Part shown: positions 9,701 through 18,092 of the stretch, in pieces
Layout: each line of letters starts with the position of its first letter
How positions within the stretch are numbered: position 1 is the stretch's first letter
NCBI RefSeq assembly: GCF_000429445.1
Contig: NZ_KE386904.1
Span: forward strand, 310,001 to 374,000
Length of the DNA stretch: 64,000 nt
Source: Algoriphagus terrigena DSM 22685
GTDB taxonomy: Bacteria; Bacteroidota; Bacteroidia; Cytophagales; Cyclobacteriaceae
Reading direction: 5' to 3'
Translations under genes and position numbers: made by a program
Notes under the pieces: generated by a model
What the model saw: only the letters and a program-made list of their open reading frames with translations
Databases searched by the model: none
Told to the model about the DNA's origin: nothing

Positions 9701-12120
9701 TCGATAAGGCCCTTCGGAATGCCGCTTTCCCAGGTCACGCTCTCATCTCCCTCGTTGGTGGCATGGAAAAGTAATTTTCCATCTTTGATTTCGAGATCTG
9801 AGATGGTCGACTTTTTGGTTCTACTTTGTCCGGCGATGTAGTAGATATTCTCGTAGTTGATTTTTCCCTCCTGCTGCAGGATCAACTTCTGGTATTTTCC
9901 AAAGTTTTGAAGGTCGGCTTCACTTGGAATCGGCCAAGACTCGTCACCGGAGGCTTTGCGAAGCTTCTCCCAAAAACTCCTGTCAGAAAAGTCATGCTTT
10001 CCTGACTTGTTGATCGGCAGCAGCGCGAGGATCCCCGGGAAATTGACGAACACGTTCATCAATTTCTTTGGCGAATTGATGATATCGATCTTCGCGAGCA
10101 GTTTGATGATTCCGTCTTTCCCAAAAAGCACGTAAGGAATGCGGTAAGAGCCTCCCAGCGGGGAACCCAAAAAGAGGATCTTGAATCCGGGCACTTCGCT
10201 GAGTTGCTGATAGGTGTCAGGGTGATAAAGCATAAAATCCCGGATCAGCACACCGCCCATGCTGTGGCCGACCAGCTTGATTGGCTGGTCCAATAGCATC
10301 AGCTCTTTGATTTTTTGATTGAGCAGCTTGGCGTTGCCCTCCATTCCCAGCCTCCAGTCGAATGGAAAAGCCTGCACATCGTAGTTTCTTGAGAGATATT
10401 CTCCGAGCTCCTTGTATGAAGTCTTGATCAGCGAATCCGGCGTGATGCCGTCAATGTCGCTTGGAAGGAGATATTTCAATTCTCCACGCAGCATCCGACC
10501 ATATTTGACCCAAAGCACATCCTGATCGTCTCTAAGATTGGTCCCCATGATGCCCGGCAGCAAAACCAAAATCGGCTTTTTACCGGTGATCTCCGTGCCA
10601 TTGTAGGCCCCTCCTTCTAGCACGAATCCGCCGCGGTCCTCGCCCCGGAGGAACGTAATCCCATCTGTCCGGACTTTACCCGCAAACTCCTCCGGCCTTC
10701 CAAGTAACCCCAACTGGATAAATTTCCTGACTTTTGGGGTTTTGAAGTACTTGATGTGGTCGATCTGACCGGTTTCTTCCATGTAGATAAACACATTGCC
10801 GGCGACCCGCTTAGCGCCAAACTCCATGCTGGCGGTGTCCACGACCAAATCATTTTTCCCACGGAAAAAGAACTTGCCCACCAGTACCACCAAACTCTTG
10901 AAAGACACGCTCAGCTCGCTGCTTCCGGCTATGACGATGAGTTTCGAATCCACCTCCAAACTGGTTCCCTGATAGTTCAGCACCTTGATGAATGGTGATT
11001 CGGGATTCATCGATTCAAGGCCGGGAAGGACTGAGACGTCGTCTTTGGTCTCGATCGATGCCAAGACCAGCTCCTTCATCGTAGCGAATATTGGATTGGA
11101 AATACCGCCAATCGCCGCTCCCAATAGGTTGATCGTCACGTTGAGAAACATGTCCAGCCGCTTCGACGCCAGCGTCGTGCCGTTGGCTGGACAGGCCACT
11201 CGGATCACGCGGTCTACGGAGATCTTTTTCTCCTTGAGCAGATCGGCGATCTTCTGAATATTAGCTAAATCCGCCCCGCGGTCGCTGTCTTTAAGGACCT
11301 GTTTTTCCTCCTCGCCAAAACCGACTGAATGGGAAGCAAACCTCGCGAACAAATCTCCGACGAGTCCACCCCGCGAGTGCGTGACCAGATCAAGCGTGAT
11401 CCCATCGGGAAGTGATTTCAATCCTTCCAGGACATTTTCGAGCGGGCTGCAGGTCAACGTCCGGTGTTGGAGCGCCAAGAGATTGGTTTTCCCATACGCA
11501 TTGACCATTTCTTTCCACTCATCCGTGCCTTTCATTTCTCCGAAAGAGCCCAAGGTCGAAGAGCCGGTGCCGTGTATAAACAACAGGCATTTATTTTTCA
11601 CATCAACCCTTGAAAAATCAGCCAGTGCCAAGTCAAAGTTTTCTCCGACTCCAAGCACCACTGCTGCGGCTTCTCCTTCAAAGCTTTTGCCCGCAAACTC
11701 TAGTGCAGAGTTTTCGGCTTTCGTTGCCAGATGTCGGATTCCGGGTCGGATGACCTGATTTTTCACAAAGACTTTGGCCGCTTTGATGACCACCGTTTGA
11801 ACCAAACTCCGATCCTGCTCGTCAGTTTCGATCACTCCGGAGAGATAAACCTCCTCTCCATCGCCGCCCCGTTTGAGTTCTTTGGAGAAAATCTGCTTGA
11901 TCGATTCCGCGTCCCCGAGCCAGACAGAGTTGTCTTCAAAGTCGAGTTCCAAAATTTCCCCGTCATTGAGCTCCACGAGCTGCTCGGGTACATCGCTTCG
12001 TGTGGAGCTCTCGACAGTAAATGTGCGGCTGACATTGTAGTAGCCCAAGGCTTGATCTTCGGCTTGGGAGATTTCTTTGGGCAGTTCCTGACCTCTAAGT
12101 CTGATCTTGAATGTTGACAT
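6715..12120 (-). CDS. Giant CHAT protease with two alpha/beta-hydrolase domains
   Basis: 1801 residues, no signal peptide or membrane helix. Domain order by eye: N-terminal beta-rich region (1-120). First alpha/beta-hydrolase (about 170-450; oxyanion motif FIHGTG at 181-186, nucleophile Ser249 in THSRGG). Second, LCAT-like hydrolase (about 510-830; LPGIMGTN at 521-528, Ser620 in GHSMGG). A domain (about 890-1100) with VVVGFGVPGELTP resembling the N-terminal part of M17 aminopeptidases. CHAT caspase-like peptidase (about 1200-1475; His1332 in HLAGHG, Cys1373 in VFVNCCYLG, then WAVDD). A helical TPR-like tail (1485-1801). All three predicted catalytic centres look intact. The gene stands alone. 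CHAT peptidases are often effectors of defence or programmed-death systems, but the role here is not known. Confidence 0.9.
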   Translation of the reverse strand: MSTFKIRLRGQELPKEISQAEDQALGYYNVSRTFTVESSTRSDVPEQLVELNDGEILELDFEDNSVWLGDAESIKQIFSKELKRGGDGEEVYLSGVIETDEQDRSLVQTVVIKAAKVFVKNQVIRPGIRHLATKAENSALEFAGKSFEGEAAAVVLGVGENFDLALADFSRVDVKNKCLLFIHGTGSSTLGSFGEMKGTDEWKEMVNAYGKTNLLALQHRTLTCSPLENVLEGLKSLPDGITLDLVTHSRGGLVGDLFARFASHSVGFGEEEKQVLKDSDRGADLANIQKIADLLKEKKISVDRVIRVACPANGTTLASKRLDMFLNVTINLLGAAIGGISNPIFATMKELVLASIETKDDVSVLPGLESMNPESPFIKVLNYQGTSLEVDSKLIVIAGSSELSVSFKSLVVLVGKFFFRGKNDLVVDTASMEFGAKRVAGNVFIYMEETGQIDHIKYFKTPKVRKFIQLGLLGRPEEFAGKVRTDGITFLRGEDRGGFVLEGGAYNGTEITGKKPILVLLPGIMGTNLRDDQDVLWVKYGRMLRGELKYLLPSDIDGITPDSLIKTSYKELGEYLSRNYDVQAFPFDWRLGMEGNAKLLNQKIKELMLLDQPIKLVGHSMGGVLIRDFMLYHPDTYQQLSEVPGFKILFLGSPLGGSYRIPYVLFGKDGIIKLLAKIDIINSPKKLMNVFVNFPGILALLPINKSGKHDFSDRSFWEKLRKASGDESWPIPSEADLQNFGKYQKLILQQEGKINYENIYYIAGQSRTKKSTISDLEIKDGKLLFHATNEGDESVTWESGIPKGLIESNHLYYANVTHGSLSAEKKIFGAIEDILNQGKTGRLQNALPKGRGEEKNFVAKEEEIFDISEANVIKTILGLGEEGEERLHETPIQVKVSHGDLTFADYPVLAGHFQFDTILTTERVIDEKLNNELSRLLSLGLYPGPVGTHQIVLTKDIVPNGNPVKDENFKGTVVVGFGVPGELTPYQMMMTVSKGIARYLTIKNMREGEPEAMELDENGQAKKREILGISVLALATSFGGFSSDTSIRSILLGIQDANRNIRKTYNNKVKVIEEIEIIELFQDRALGILRTVKNLEQDDSREFNISVPTLCLTPKIGRLSRIPHDNTSDWWTRIKVTEENLEEGTKSGYGRRIRMAMATNGASEKEIPLLTNLGNIDSLLDGMTRKNQFAPEIAKTMFELLIPFEFKENLKRQNNITWVLDKRTASFPWEMLQEDLHGLPLCIHSGMVRQLATTNFRSMPNTVRDRRALIVGDPDLRGYMSQLKGAEKEANLVSEKLKESGYATETLIHSTSSEIILKLFTQNYKVMHLAGHGVFNADPNRPSGMVIGAGQFLTTSDIAQLSKVPEFVFVNCCYLGQMDAAADQLNQDRNKLAANIGTQLIEIGVKAVIVAGWAVDDSAALDFCKKFYDCLFSGVPFGEAAKSARKAIYEDHQGRTNTWGAYQCYGDPFYKIDGPLSSSRSKTNFYLQEEVEIELFNLCYQLESKNMKPEVARRKLGVLEGGLRQANLSSDKILEYKADLYAKLGDYASSKAAYELLFKDEKAGFTFKAIEQYCNIAGKYLVERLKASPASETEDLVGELDDVILKLRGLLAIGKTSERYSLLGSAYKRKLMLLKAKEKALFSKTLLMASEAYFEAAKIKKLADSYAINNSLQLGRIHELVSGEEVSFLEEKTKLDLAKLIVRFKQSANSTPKSKKDFWDYVGESNLLLSNLMVNPKSGSFEKVRKSYEELWKMAGSPSNQKSELEHLDVLIKGLSMASSEEGKAILAEVKKLKEALVVSD

Positions 12121-12182
12121 GGCGTAAAAGATTCTTGAAAACGTTGGAAAAAAAAATCCGTAAGCAGCTACCTGGACAGAGT

Positions 12183-12190
12183 CAAACTTA
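12183..12190 (-). promoter_or_regulatory. Probable -7 element of the CHAT gene promoter
   Basis: On the minus strand TAAGTTTG matches the Bacteroidota -7 consensus TAnnTTTG exactly. It would start transcription about 57 nt before the CHAT start codon. The only -33-like TTTG is 23 bp upstream, slightly beyond the usual 19-21, so the promoter call is tentative. Confidence 0.4.
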
Positions 12191-12401
12191 CAGGTCGATA
12201 AGTGATAGATTCACAAACGATTAAATCTAAAAAGTTATTCCCTAGGATGCAATACGAAAAGGCGGAGTTTTCACCCCTCTGTGATCTTCGAATTCCATTT
12301 TTTCCCAACTCAAAAAATACCCGCTTTCCTTTCATCAGTCGCACTCGAATGAATTTCAAATCCGCCCTGAGTAGGAAACTCGCTACTGTGCTTCGTCGCC
12401 G

Positions 12402-13961
12402 TTATTTTTTCAGAAAAACACGGCTTGAATTACCGCTCAGCTTCAGCTTTCCATCCACCACTTCTCCCCCTCCCAAGCTAAAAATTACCGTTTCAAACCC
12501 TTCGGGAAGACTGATTTCAATAGCCTCCTTGCCCACATTGTGAACCACAAAGATTTCCTGTTCACCGGAATTTCGGAAATACGCCATCACTGATTCTGGA
12601 AACTCTATTTCCGACAATTCCAGTGCTCCGATCGCCAGGGGCGGATAGGAGTTGCGAAGGGCGATCAGCGTTTTGTAGTGGTTAAAGTAGCTGTTAGGAT
12701 CCTTACGTTGGATTTCTAGCGGGGTAACGGTCGAGTCCTTGCTGTATCTGGCTTTGATCCACGTGGTCCTGCCGGTGTCTTTTGCTTTTTTATCCCAAAG
12801 AAAGGGTTCCCGGATATGCTGATCTGGCTTCAGGCCAAGCATTCCTATTTCTTCCCCATAGTACAGATAGGGAGCTCCGGGCATCGTCAGCAATACAGCG
12901 ATGGCTTGCTTGTATCTGGCAGGATCCTTACCCAATTCGTTGAGCAAGCGGGGTTGGTCGTGGTTCGAAGAGAATGTCGCGTCAATAAAACTCGGAGCGA
13001 TACTCTGGTAAAAGTCGAGCGTCTCCTTTTGGATCTCTGGCAGCAGCAGGCCATCTCCGGAGTTCATGGCCGTCAGCAATGTGTAATGGAAATCAAAATT
13101 GAACAGCGCCGGCAGGCCCGGCAAATAAGGCGCGACGACGTCCTTCTTGTCATACACCTCCCCAACCAAATAAACGTCCGGCTTGATGGCGGTCATCCTT
13201 GCCCGGAATTCCTTCCAAAATTCATGGTTGTCCGCGTGACGATCATCCGGGAAGATATGCTTGGCCGCATCCAACCGAAACCCATCCACGCCTACTTCCT
13301 CCAGCCAAAATCTACCAATCTCATAGATCTCTTCCCTTACTTTGGGATTGTCAAAATTCAAATCAGGCATTCCTCCCCAGAAAAATCCATAATAGTAATC
13401 TTCGCCCCTGCCCGGATCATGCCATTGCCTACGATTGCTGGAATCGAGCGTGAGGACTTTCTTGTTCAGAACCTTCGCAACCGTATCCCGCTGCGCCCAG
13501 ATGTAATAGTCGCGATAGGGATTGTCCCGGCCGGACTTCGCTTCCAAAAACCACGGATGCTCCACACTGGTATGGTTGATGATCAGATCGATCACCACTT
13601 TGATGTCCCGCTTGTGCGCTTCATCCAGCAGTTTTCGGAAATCATCCATCGTCCCGTAGTCCTTGTGCACTGACTTATAGTCCGTCACGTCGTACTTGTG
13701 GTAAGTCGGAGACGGCATGATCGGCATCAGCCAGATCGCATCCGCTCCCAGTTCCTTCACGTAGTCTAGCTTTTGCGTTACCCCGTTGAAGTCGCCGATG
13801 CCGTCACCGTTAGAATCATAGAAGGATCGGACAAAGATCTCATAGGTAATTCCCGCTTGGGGCCAGTAGTTCTTAACAGCTAGCCCTTCATTCTCCATTT
13901 TCTCACAGGAAGCAAGAGCGGCTACGGTCAATGCAGAGGCTGTCAAGATGGATTTTTTCAT
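12402..13961 (-). CDS. GH13 alpha-amylase-family lipoprotein
   Basis: 519 residues. MKKSILTASALTVAALASC is a lipoprotein signal (Cys19), so the enzyme is probably at the outer membrane or cell surface, as SusG is. The (beta/alpha)8 catalytic domain has all GH13 signatures: calcium-site DSNGDGIGD (49-57), DLIINH (125-130), GFRLDAAKH (227-235, nucleophile Asp231), VGEVY (acid/base Glu268) and SNHDQPR (Asp335). A beta-sandwich C-domain ends the protein. The pattern fits alpha-amylase, neopullulanase or oligo-1,6-glucosidase; exact specificity cannot be read. No SusCD pair is adjacent, so it is not in a classical polysaccharide locus within this window. Confidence 0.93.
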   Translation of the reverse strand: MKKSILTASALTVAALASCEKMENEGLAVKNYWPQAGITYEIFVRSFYDSNGDGIGDFNGVTQKLDYVKELGADAIWLMPIMPSPTYHKYDVTDYKSVHKDYGTMDDFRKLLDEAHKRDIKVVIDLIINHTSVEHPWFLEAKSGRDNPYRDYYIWAQRDTVAKVLNKKVLTLDSSNRRQWHDPGRGEDYYYGFFWGGMPDLNFDNPKVREEIYEIGRFWLEEVGVDGFRLDAAKHIFPDDRHADNHEFWKEFRARMTAIKPDVYLVGEVYDKKDVVAPYLPGLPALFNFDFHYTLLTAMNSGDGLLLPEIQKETLDFYQSIAPSFIDATFSSNHDQPRLLNELGKDPARYKQAIAVLLTMPGAPYLYYGEEIGMLGLKPDQHIREPFLWDKKAKDTGRTTWIKARYSKDSTVTPLEIQRKDPNSYFNHYKTLIALRNSYPPLAIGALELSEIEFPESVMAYFRNSGEQEIFVVHNVGKEAIEISLPEGFETVIFSLGGGEVVDGKLKLSGNSSRVFLKK

Positions 13962-14026
13962 AAAAAAGAATACTGACGAAAGAAATCGACGAAGCTGTAG
14001 CCGGCTATGATCAGGCCGGAAAAAGA

Positions 14027-14053
14027 AAAAGTCACCTGATTCAAGTGACTTTT
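14027..14053 (-). terminator. Rho-independent terminator of the aldolase gene
   Basis: AAAAGTCAC and GTGACTTTT form a 9-bp stem with a 9-nt loop, 20 bp past the aldolase stop. On the minus strand it ends in TTTTTC, giving a short U-tract. Confidence 0.65.
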
Positions 14054-14073
14054 CCCTGTTAAATCCAAGTATG

Positions 14074-15135
14074 TTAGTTCCTGCCTACTGCATTCAGCAT
14101 GTCAAAAGCAAGCTCGAGACGCTTCACGAAGTTCTCTTCGCCTTTTCTCAACCAGTTACGCGGATCGTAATATTTCTTGTTAGGGCTATCCACACCATCA
14201 GGATTCCCCAATTGGGTCTGAAGATAGCCTTCATTTTTCTTGTAGAAGTTCAAGATGCCTTCCCACATCGCCCACTGCATATCGGTATCGATGTTCATCT
14301 TGATCGACCCATAGCTGTTAGCTTCGCGGATCTCCTCTACCGATGAACCAGATCCTCCATGGAACACGAAGTTCAATGGCTTGCCAACGGTTCCGTATTT
14401 TTCATTGATAAAGTCTTGGGAATTTTTCAAGATGATCGGCTTCAAACTCACATTACCTGGCTTATAAACGCCGTGCACGTTGCCAAAAGCCGCAGCAATG
14501 GTAAACAAATCGCCGATCTCCTTCAAATGCTCATAAGCATAAGCTACTTCCTCAGGCTGCGTGTAGAGCTTTGATGAATCCACATCGGAATTGTCTACGC
14601 CATCCTCTTCTCCGCCGGTCACGCCGAGTTCGATCTCGATTGCCATGTCCAGCTTGGCAAATTCTTTGAAATATTTGCAGGAAATCTCTACGTTCTCGTG
14701 AAGAGGCTCTTCGGAAAGATCCAACATGTGAGAGCTGTATAGCGGTCTCTTATAGGCAGAATGGTATGCTTTTCCAGCCTCAAGCAAGCCGTCGATCCAA
14801 GGCAACAGCTTCAGCGCAGCGTGATCGGTATGCAAAATAACAGGAACGCCATAGGCTTCTGCCATCTGGTGTACATGATGTGCACCTGAGATACCGCCCG
14901 CAATACTTGCCTGCTGCATATCGTTTGCCAGTCCTTTTCCGGCAAAAAACTGTGCTCCACCGTTCGAAAACTGAATGATCACCGGAGAATTCACTTTCTT
15001 AGCAGTTTCCAACACGGCGTTTACCGAGTTGCTGTTGATCACGTTGACTGCAGGCATCGCAAACTCACTTTCCTTCGCGTAAGCGTAAAGGTCTCTGAGC
15101 TCTTCCCCGTACTTTACTCCAGGCTTAAATTTCAT
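14074..15135 (-). CDS. fbaA: Class II fructose-bisphosphate aldolase
   Basis: 353 residues, the size of class IIA FbaA. It splits fructose-1,6-bisphosphate into dihydroxyacetone phosphate and glyceraldehyde-3-phosphate, or the reverse, using Zn2+. Visible signatures: VILHTDHA with catalytic Asp104 and zinc ligand His105, GGEEDGVDN at 174-182, NVHG with His221, and FHGGSGS with His259, matching the E. coli FbaA ligand set. Cytoplasmic. The gene is monocistronic with its own terminator and an exact -7 element TATCTTTG at 15204-15211. Nothing unusual. Confidence 0.96.
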   Translation of the reverse strand: MKFKPGVKYGEELRDLYAYAKESEFAMPAVNVINSNSVNAVLETAKKVNSPVIIQFSNGGAQFFAGKGLANDMQQASIAGGISGAHHVHQMAEAYGVPVILHTDHAALKLLPWIDGLLEAGKAYHSAYKRPLYSSHMLDLSEEPLHENVEISCKYFKEFAKLDMAIEIELGVTGGEEDGVDNSDVDSSKLYTQPEEVAYAYEHLKEIGDLFTIAAAFGNVHGVYKPGNVSLKPIILKNSQDFINEKYGTVGKPLNFVFHGGSGSSVEEIREANSYGSIKMNIDTDMQWAMWEGILNFYKKNEGYLQTQLGNPDGVDSPNKKYYDPRNWLRKGEENFVKRLELAFDMLNAVGRN

Positions 15136-15684
15136 AGATTATTAGGTTTGATTTTTTTCTTCGGGAAAATATATAGTTGGCTTCCCGGTCAATTGGAAAG
15201 CACCAAAGATATAAATCCCTGCCTGATTTCCATTGTAGTCAAAGTCTAAAATGTTCCAGCTTCTTCGATTGGATTGTCTGATTGAGACCTTGTGCGATTA
15301 TGCCACCTCGCTCAAAAACAACGCTCAGCAGTAGCCATCGCAACTATAAAAAATAATGTGGTGGCAATTGGATACCCCATAAAAAAAATTCAGTTCGCAA
15401 CCCAACTGGGCTACGAACTGAAAGTCATCCGGAAAAACCGGTGGAAATGAACTTAGAAAAAGCCCGCCCTTTAAACATGTCCAAATCAAAAACTATCCAA
15501 AGGGACGATTTCTAAGCGTTTTTCTTCGTTCTTCCGCAGGACCTGCACGAGACAGATCCTGCTTGAAGAATAAGGCTTGAATGATTCGATTTATATCCCG
15601 TTGCCGGAACCGACTTTAGTAGTTTGGTGTCAAAAACGCCAAACAGTGTGGGCCGAGAATTCTATGTTTAAAATGTCAGTTAGC
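15136..15684. other. Intergenic region with fbaA promoter, no gene
   Basis: 549 bp between the aldolase start and the cold-shock gene stop. On the minus strand, TATCTTTG (15204-15211) is an exact TAnnTTTG -7 box for fbaA, giving a leader of about 63 nt; no -33 box at proper spacing was found. A hairpin GTTTGGTG/CGCCAAAC (15622-15644) lies downstream of the cold-shock gene but has no T-run. I see no convincing coding frame or RNA gene in the rest. Confidence 0.45.
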
Positions 15685-15876
15685 TTACGCCAACTTAACA
15701 TTCACTGCGTTCATTCCTTTTTTGCCACGCTCAGTTTCGTAAGAAACTGTGTCGCCTTCACGGATTTTGTCAATTAGTCCACTTACGTGCACAAAAATTT
15801 CCTCCTTTGAGGCATTGTCAACGATGAAGCCAAATCCCTTAGCTTCGTTGAAGAATTTTACTGTTCCAGTATTCAT
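15685..15876 (-). CDS. Cold-shock domain protein
   Basis: 63 residues, a single five-stranded OB-fold cold-shock domain. RNP1 is KGFGFIVD (residues 13-20) and RNP2 is EIFVHVSGL (26-34). It binds single-stranded RNA or DNA and works as an RNA chaperone or antiterminator. The family is usually 63-70 residues, so it is full length. The 361-bp upstream region contains a -7-like TAGCTTTA at 15916-15923 (minus strand), which would give a short leader. It could be constitutive or cold-induced; the sequence does not say. Confidence 0.95.
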   Translation of the reverse strand: MNTGTVKFFNEAKGFGFIVDNASKEEIFVHVSGLIDKIREGDTVSYETERGKKGMNAVNVKLA

Positions 15877-16237
15877 TGGTAAAATTTATAAGTATTGATT
15901 GGCTATTTGCCGGGATAAAGCTAACTGGTTAAAAAGTAAAAATTTGATTTTCAGCGATTTTTTAATGGATAGTTTTGAAAAAAGTCAAAATAAGCGGTTC
16001 GAACGGCCCATTTTCACTGAATTGTTACCAGAAAGGCCGAACTCAGGGTTATCCTAGAGCCGATTTTCCGAGCTAAGCGAGAGTCAAAGACTTGATCCTC
16101 CACCTCCTCACTACTCTATTCTAAATTTTTTAGAAAAAAACTTGCAACCAATCGGTTTCATTTATACATTAGCAACCGATTGGTTTCACATTAGGTTAAA
16201 AACTTGAGCTAGTCGTTATATATAAAATCAAGAACAG
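15877..16237. other. Divergent promoter region of cold-shock and ArsR genes
   Basis: 361 bp between divergent genes. The left part serves the cold-shock gene (TAGCTTTA at 15916-15923, minus strand). The right part holds the ArsR promoter with its two operator repeats (16142-16188). The middle (about 15960-16130) shows no gene or clear RNA. Confidence 0.5.
16142..16188 (+). promoter_or_regulatory. ArsR-operon promoter with two overlapping operators
   Basis: -33 TTG (16142-16144), a 20-bp spacer and -7 TACATTAG (16165-16172, 7 of 8 to consensus). Two 17-bp copies lie at 16144-16160 and 16172-16188: GCAACCAATCGGTTTCA and GCAACCGATTGGTTTCA. Each contains the inverted repeat AACC-N4-GGTT, and the 4-nt centres (AATC, GATT) are reverse complements. 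One copy fills the spacer and the other starts at the end of the -7 box, so a bound repressor would block transcription. Confidence 0.65.
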
Positions 16238-16558
16238 ATGAGAAGGGACATTTTTCAGGCATTGGCAGACCCAACCCGAAGGGCGATCATCCTGCTACTG
16301 GCAGTCCAGTCGATGACGCCCAATACGATTGCAGAAGAGTTTCACATCAGTAGGCAGGCTGTGTCCAAGCACATCAAGGTCATGAGCGAATGTGAGCTCC
16401 TGAGTCAAGAGCAAAAAGGACGCGAGATCTATTATCACTTACAGACTGATAAGATGAAGGAAATAGAAAAATGGCTAGAGCAATTCAAGGAATTGATAGC
16501 GACTCGTTTTGAACAATTAGATCAAGTATTATTTCAATTAAAACAGAAGAAAAAATGA
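16238..16558 (+). CDS. ArsR-family repressor of the AHSA1/VOC operon
   Basis: 106 residues, a winged helix-turn-helix: FQALADPTRRAIILLL (helix 1-2), then TIAEEFHISRQAVSKHIKVM as recognition helix region, then a beta-wing (EQKGREIYYHL). It lacks the ELCVCDL metal site, so it is not a metal sensor of the ArsR/SmtB type. It belongs to the subgroup commonly paired with AHSA1/SRPBCC proteins. Its stop overlaps the next start by 4 bp (ATGA), so the pair is translationally coupled. The operators in its promoter suggest autorepression. The inducer is unknown. Confidence 0.93.
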   Translation: MRRDIFQALADPTRRAIILLLAVQSMTPNTIAEEFHISRQAVSKHIKVMSECELLSQEQKGREIYYHLQTDKMKEIEKWLEQFKELIATRFEQLDQVLFQLKQKKK

Positions 16559-17520
16559 AAAACGCAATCCTGTTTGATTTTTTGGTTGACAAAGAAAACC
16601 ACAAAATCACCGTAAAAAGAAGCTTTGATGCACCGCTTGACTTGGTCTGGGCGGCGTGGACAGATCCCGATATCCTTGACCTTTGGTGGGCTCCCAAACC
16701 CTGGAGAACGGAGACCAAATCCCTTGATTTTAGAGAAGGCGGCCGATGGCATTATGCGATGGTCGGACCCGAGGGAGATCGGCAATGGTGCATCTTTGAT
16801 TACAAACATATCGTGCCGCAGCGAAGCTACTCCGGTCAGGACGCCTTCTGCGACGAGAATGCGGTAGCCGATGACACCAAACCGATTGTTAAATGGCTTA
16901 ACCAATTCGAGGAAACTGAGGATGAAAGTACGGTCGTTGACATTGAGCTGGCTTTTGCCAATCTCCAGGATCTGGAATCGCTCATCCAGATGGGCTTCAA
17001 AGAAGGCTTCACGATGGGAATGGAGAATCTGGATGAGTACATCAAGGCGCAGTTTTATCTCCGGAAACAAAAAAAGCCTGACAACAAACCCCGAGTGGCG
17101 ACCTACCTGAACTTTCCAGGCAACACGGAAGAAGCTTTTAACTTTTACAAAGATGTATTTCAATCGGAATTTGTCGCAGGTATCCAGCGATTTGATCAGG
17201 TCCCGAGCGAGCCCGGTCAGCCCCAGCTCGATGATCATGTCAAAAGGATGATCCTTCATGTAGAGTTGCCGATATTGGGAGGCCACATCCTGATGGGAAC
17301 AGATGCTCCGAAGGAAATGGGATTCACCGTTACCGTCGGCAACAACATGCACATCCAGCTGGAGCCGGAAACGAGAGAAGAAACCGAACGCATCTTCAAT
17401 GGTCTTTCTGCCGGGGGGACAGTTTCCATGGCGCTGCAAGACATGTTTTGGGGCGCTTATTTTGGAAGCTTCACAGACAAGTTTGGAATCAACTGGATGG
17501 TAAACTGCCAGCCTAAATAA
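16555..17520 (+). CDS. AHSA1/SRPBCC and VOC domain fusion protein
   Basis: 321 residues. The N-terminal half (about 10-155) is an AHSA1/START-like domain: ITVKRSFDAPLDLVWAAWTD, then WWAPKPW, then FREGGRWHYAM, which forms a hydrophobic cavity for small ligands. The C-terminal half (about 180-320) is a PhnB/3-dmu-9 type VOC domain: YLNFPGNTEEAFNFYKDVF, GGHILMGTD and WGAYFGSFTDKFGINWMV. Both domains usually occur as separate proteins; here they are fused behind a coupled ArsR gene. A role in sensing or detoxifying a small molecule is plausible but unproven. No signal peptide. Confidence 0.9.
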   Translation: MKNAILFDFLVDKENHKITVKRSFDAPLDLVWAAWTDPDILDLWWAPKPWRTETKSLDFREGGRWHYAMVGPEGDRQWCIFDYKHIVPQRSYSGQDAFCDENAVADDTKPIVKWLNQFEETEDESTVVDIELAFANLQDLESLIQMGFKEGFTMGMENLDEYIKAQFYLRKQKKPDNKPRVATYLNFPGNTEEAFNFYKDVFQSEFVAGIQRFDQVPSEPGQPQLDDHVKRMILHVELPILGGHILMGTDAPKEMGFTVTVGNNMHIQLEPETREETERIFNGLSAGGTVSMALQDMFWGAYFGSFTDKFGINWMVNCQPK

Positions 17521-17628
17521 CCACTGAAGCAACTCGGCTATATAAATACAGCACTGATTAGTAGTCCATTTTCTTGGGGAAACAACCCATGGTTTGTAAT
17601 TTTCCAGAGCACAATAGACACCGTAGAA

Positions 17629-18087
17629 ATGGAAGAAAATGAACGCATAGTTAGCTTATTTGAAAAGCTATATGATGGAGAGCCCTGGATCGACGTACCG
17701 GTCCGGGGCACCCTTCATCGTATTTCGGCAGTACAAGCAGCACATCGACCGCTCCCAAACTGCAACACGATCTGGGAAATCGTAAACCACCTCATTGAGT
17801 GGAAGATCAACGTACAGCAAAGGCTGAAGGGACAAATCACGGAGTCTCCGGCCAACAACTACATTTCAGCGATTGAAGACGTTTCGGAAGAAGCTTGGAA
17901 TGAAACTCTCCGGCGTTTTGACTCTGTGCAAAATGAGTGGACCGAGTTTTTAAGAAACTTCGATACACAATCTTATGACACAGTTTATCCAGCTAACCAG
18001 TGGACATATTACGAACACATACTTGGTGTGCTACAGCACGACGCCTATCATCTCGGCCAGATTGTGATCCTTGCCAAGCAGCCCTGA
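17629..18087 (+). CDS. DinB/YfiT-like four-helix protein
   Basis: 152 residues, a DinB-superfamily four-helix bundle. Candidate metal ligands are the His in WEIVNHLIEWK (about residue 54) and the two in QHDAYHLGQI (about 135 and 139), the usual three-histidine pattern. Such proteins include thiol-dependent S-transferases and YfiT-like metal hydrolases; the substrate here is unknown. It lies 108 bp after the AHSA1-VOC gene on the same strand and may be part of that detoxification-like group. It converges with the VOC gene 5 bp away. Confidence 0.85.
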   Translation: MEENERIVSLFEKLYDGEPWIDVPVRGTLHRISAVQAAHRPLPNCNTIWEIVNHLIEWKINVQQRLKGQITESPANNYISAIEDVSEEAWNETLRRFDSVQNEWTEFLRNFDTQSYDTVYPANQWTYYEHILGVLQHDAYHLGQIVILAKQP

Positions 18088-18092
18088 GGGAC

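Noticed and set aside
12816-13673. A 285-codon plus-strand frame inside the amylase gene
   Set aside because: Antisense to intact GH13 catalytic motifs; no own signature.
16534-17532. A 332-codon minus-strand frame opposite the AHSA1-VOC gene
   Set aside because: The plus-strand gene has two recognised domains and is coupled to the ArsR gene; the antisense frame has no features.
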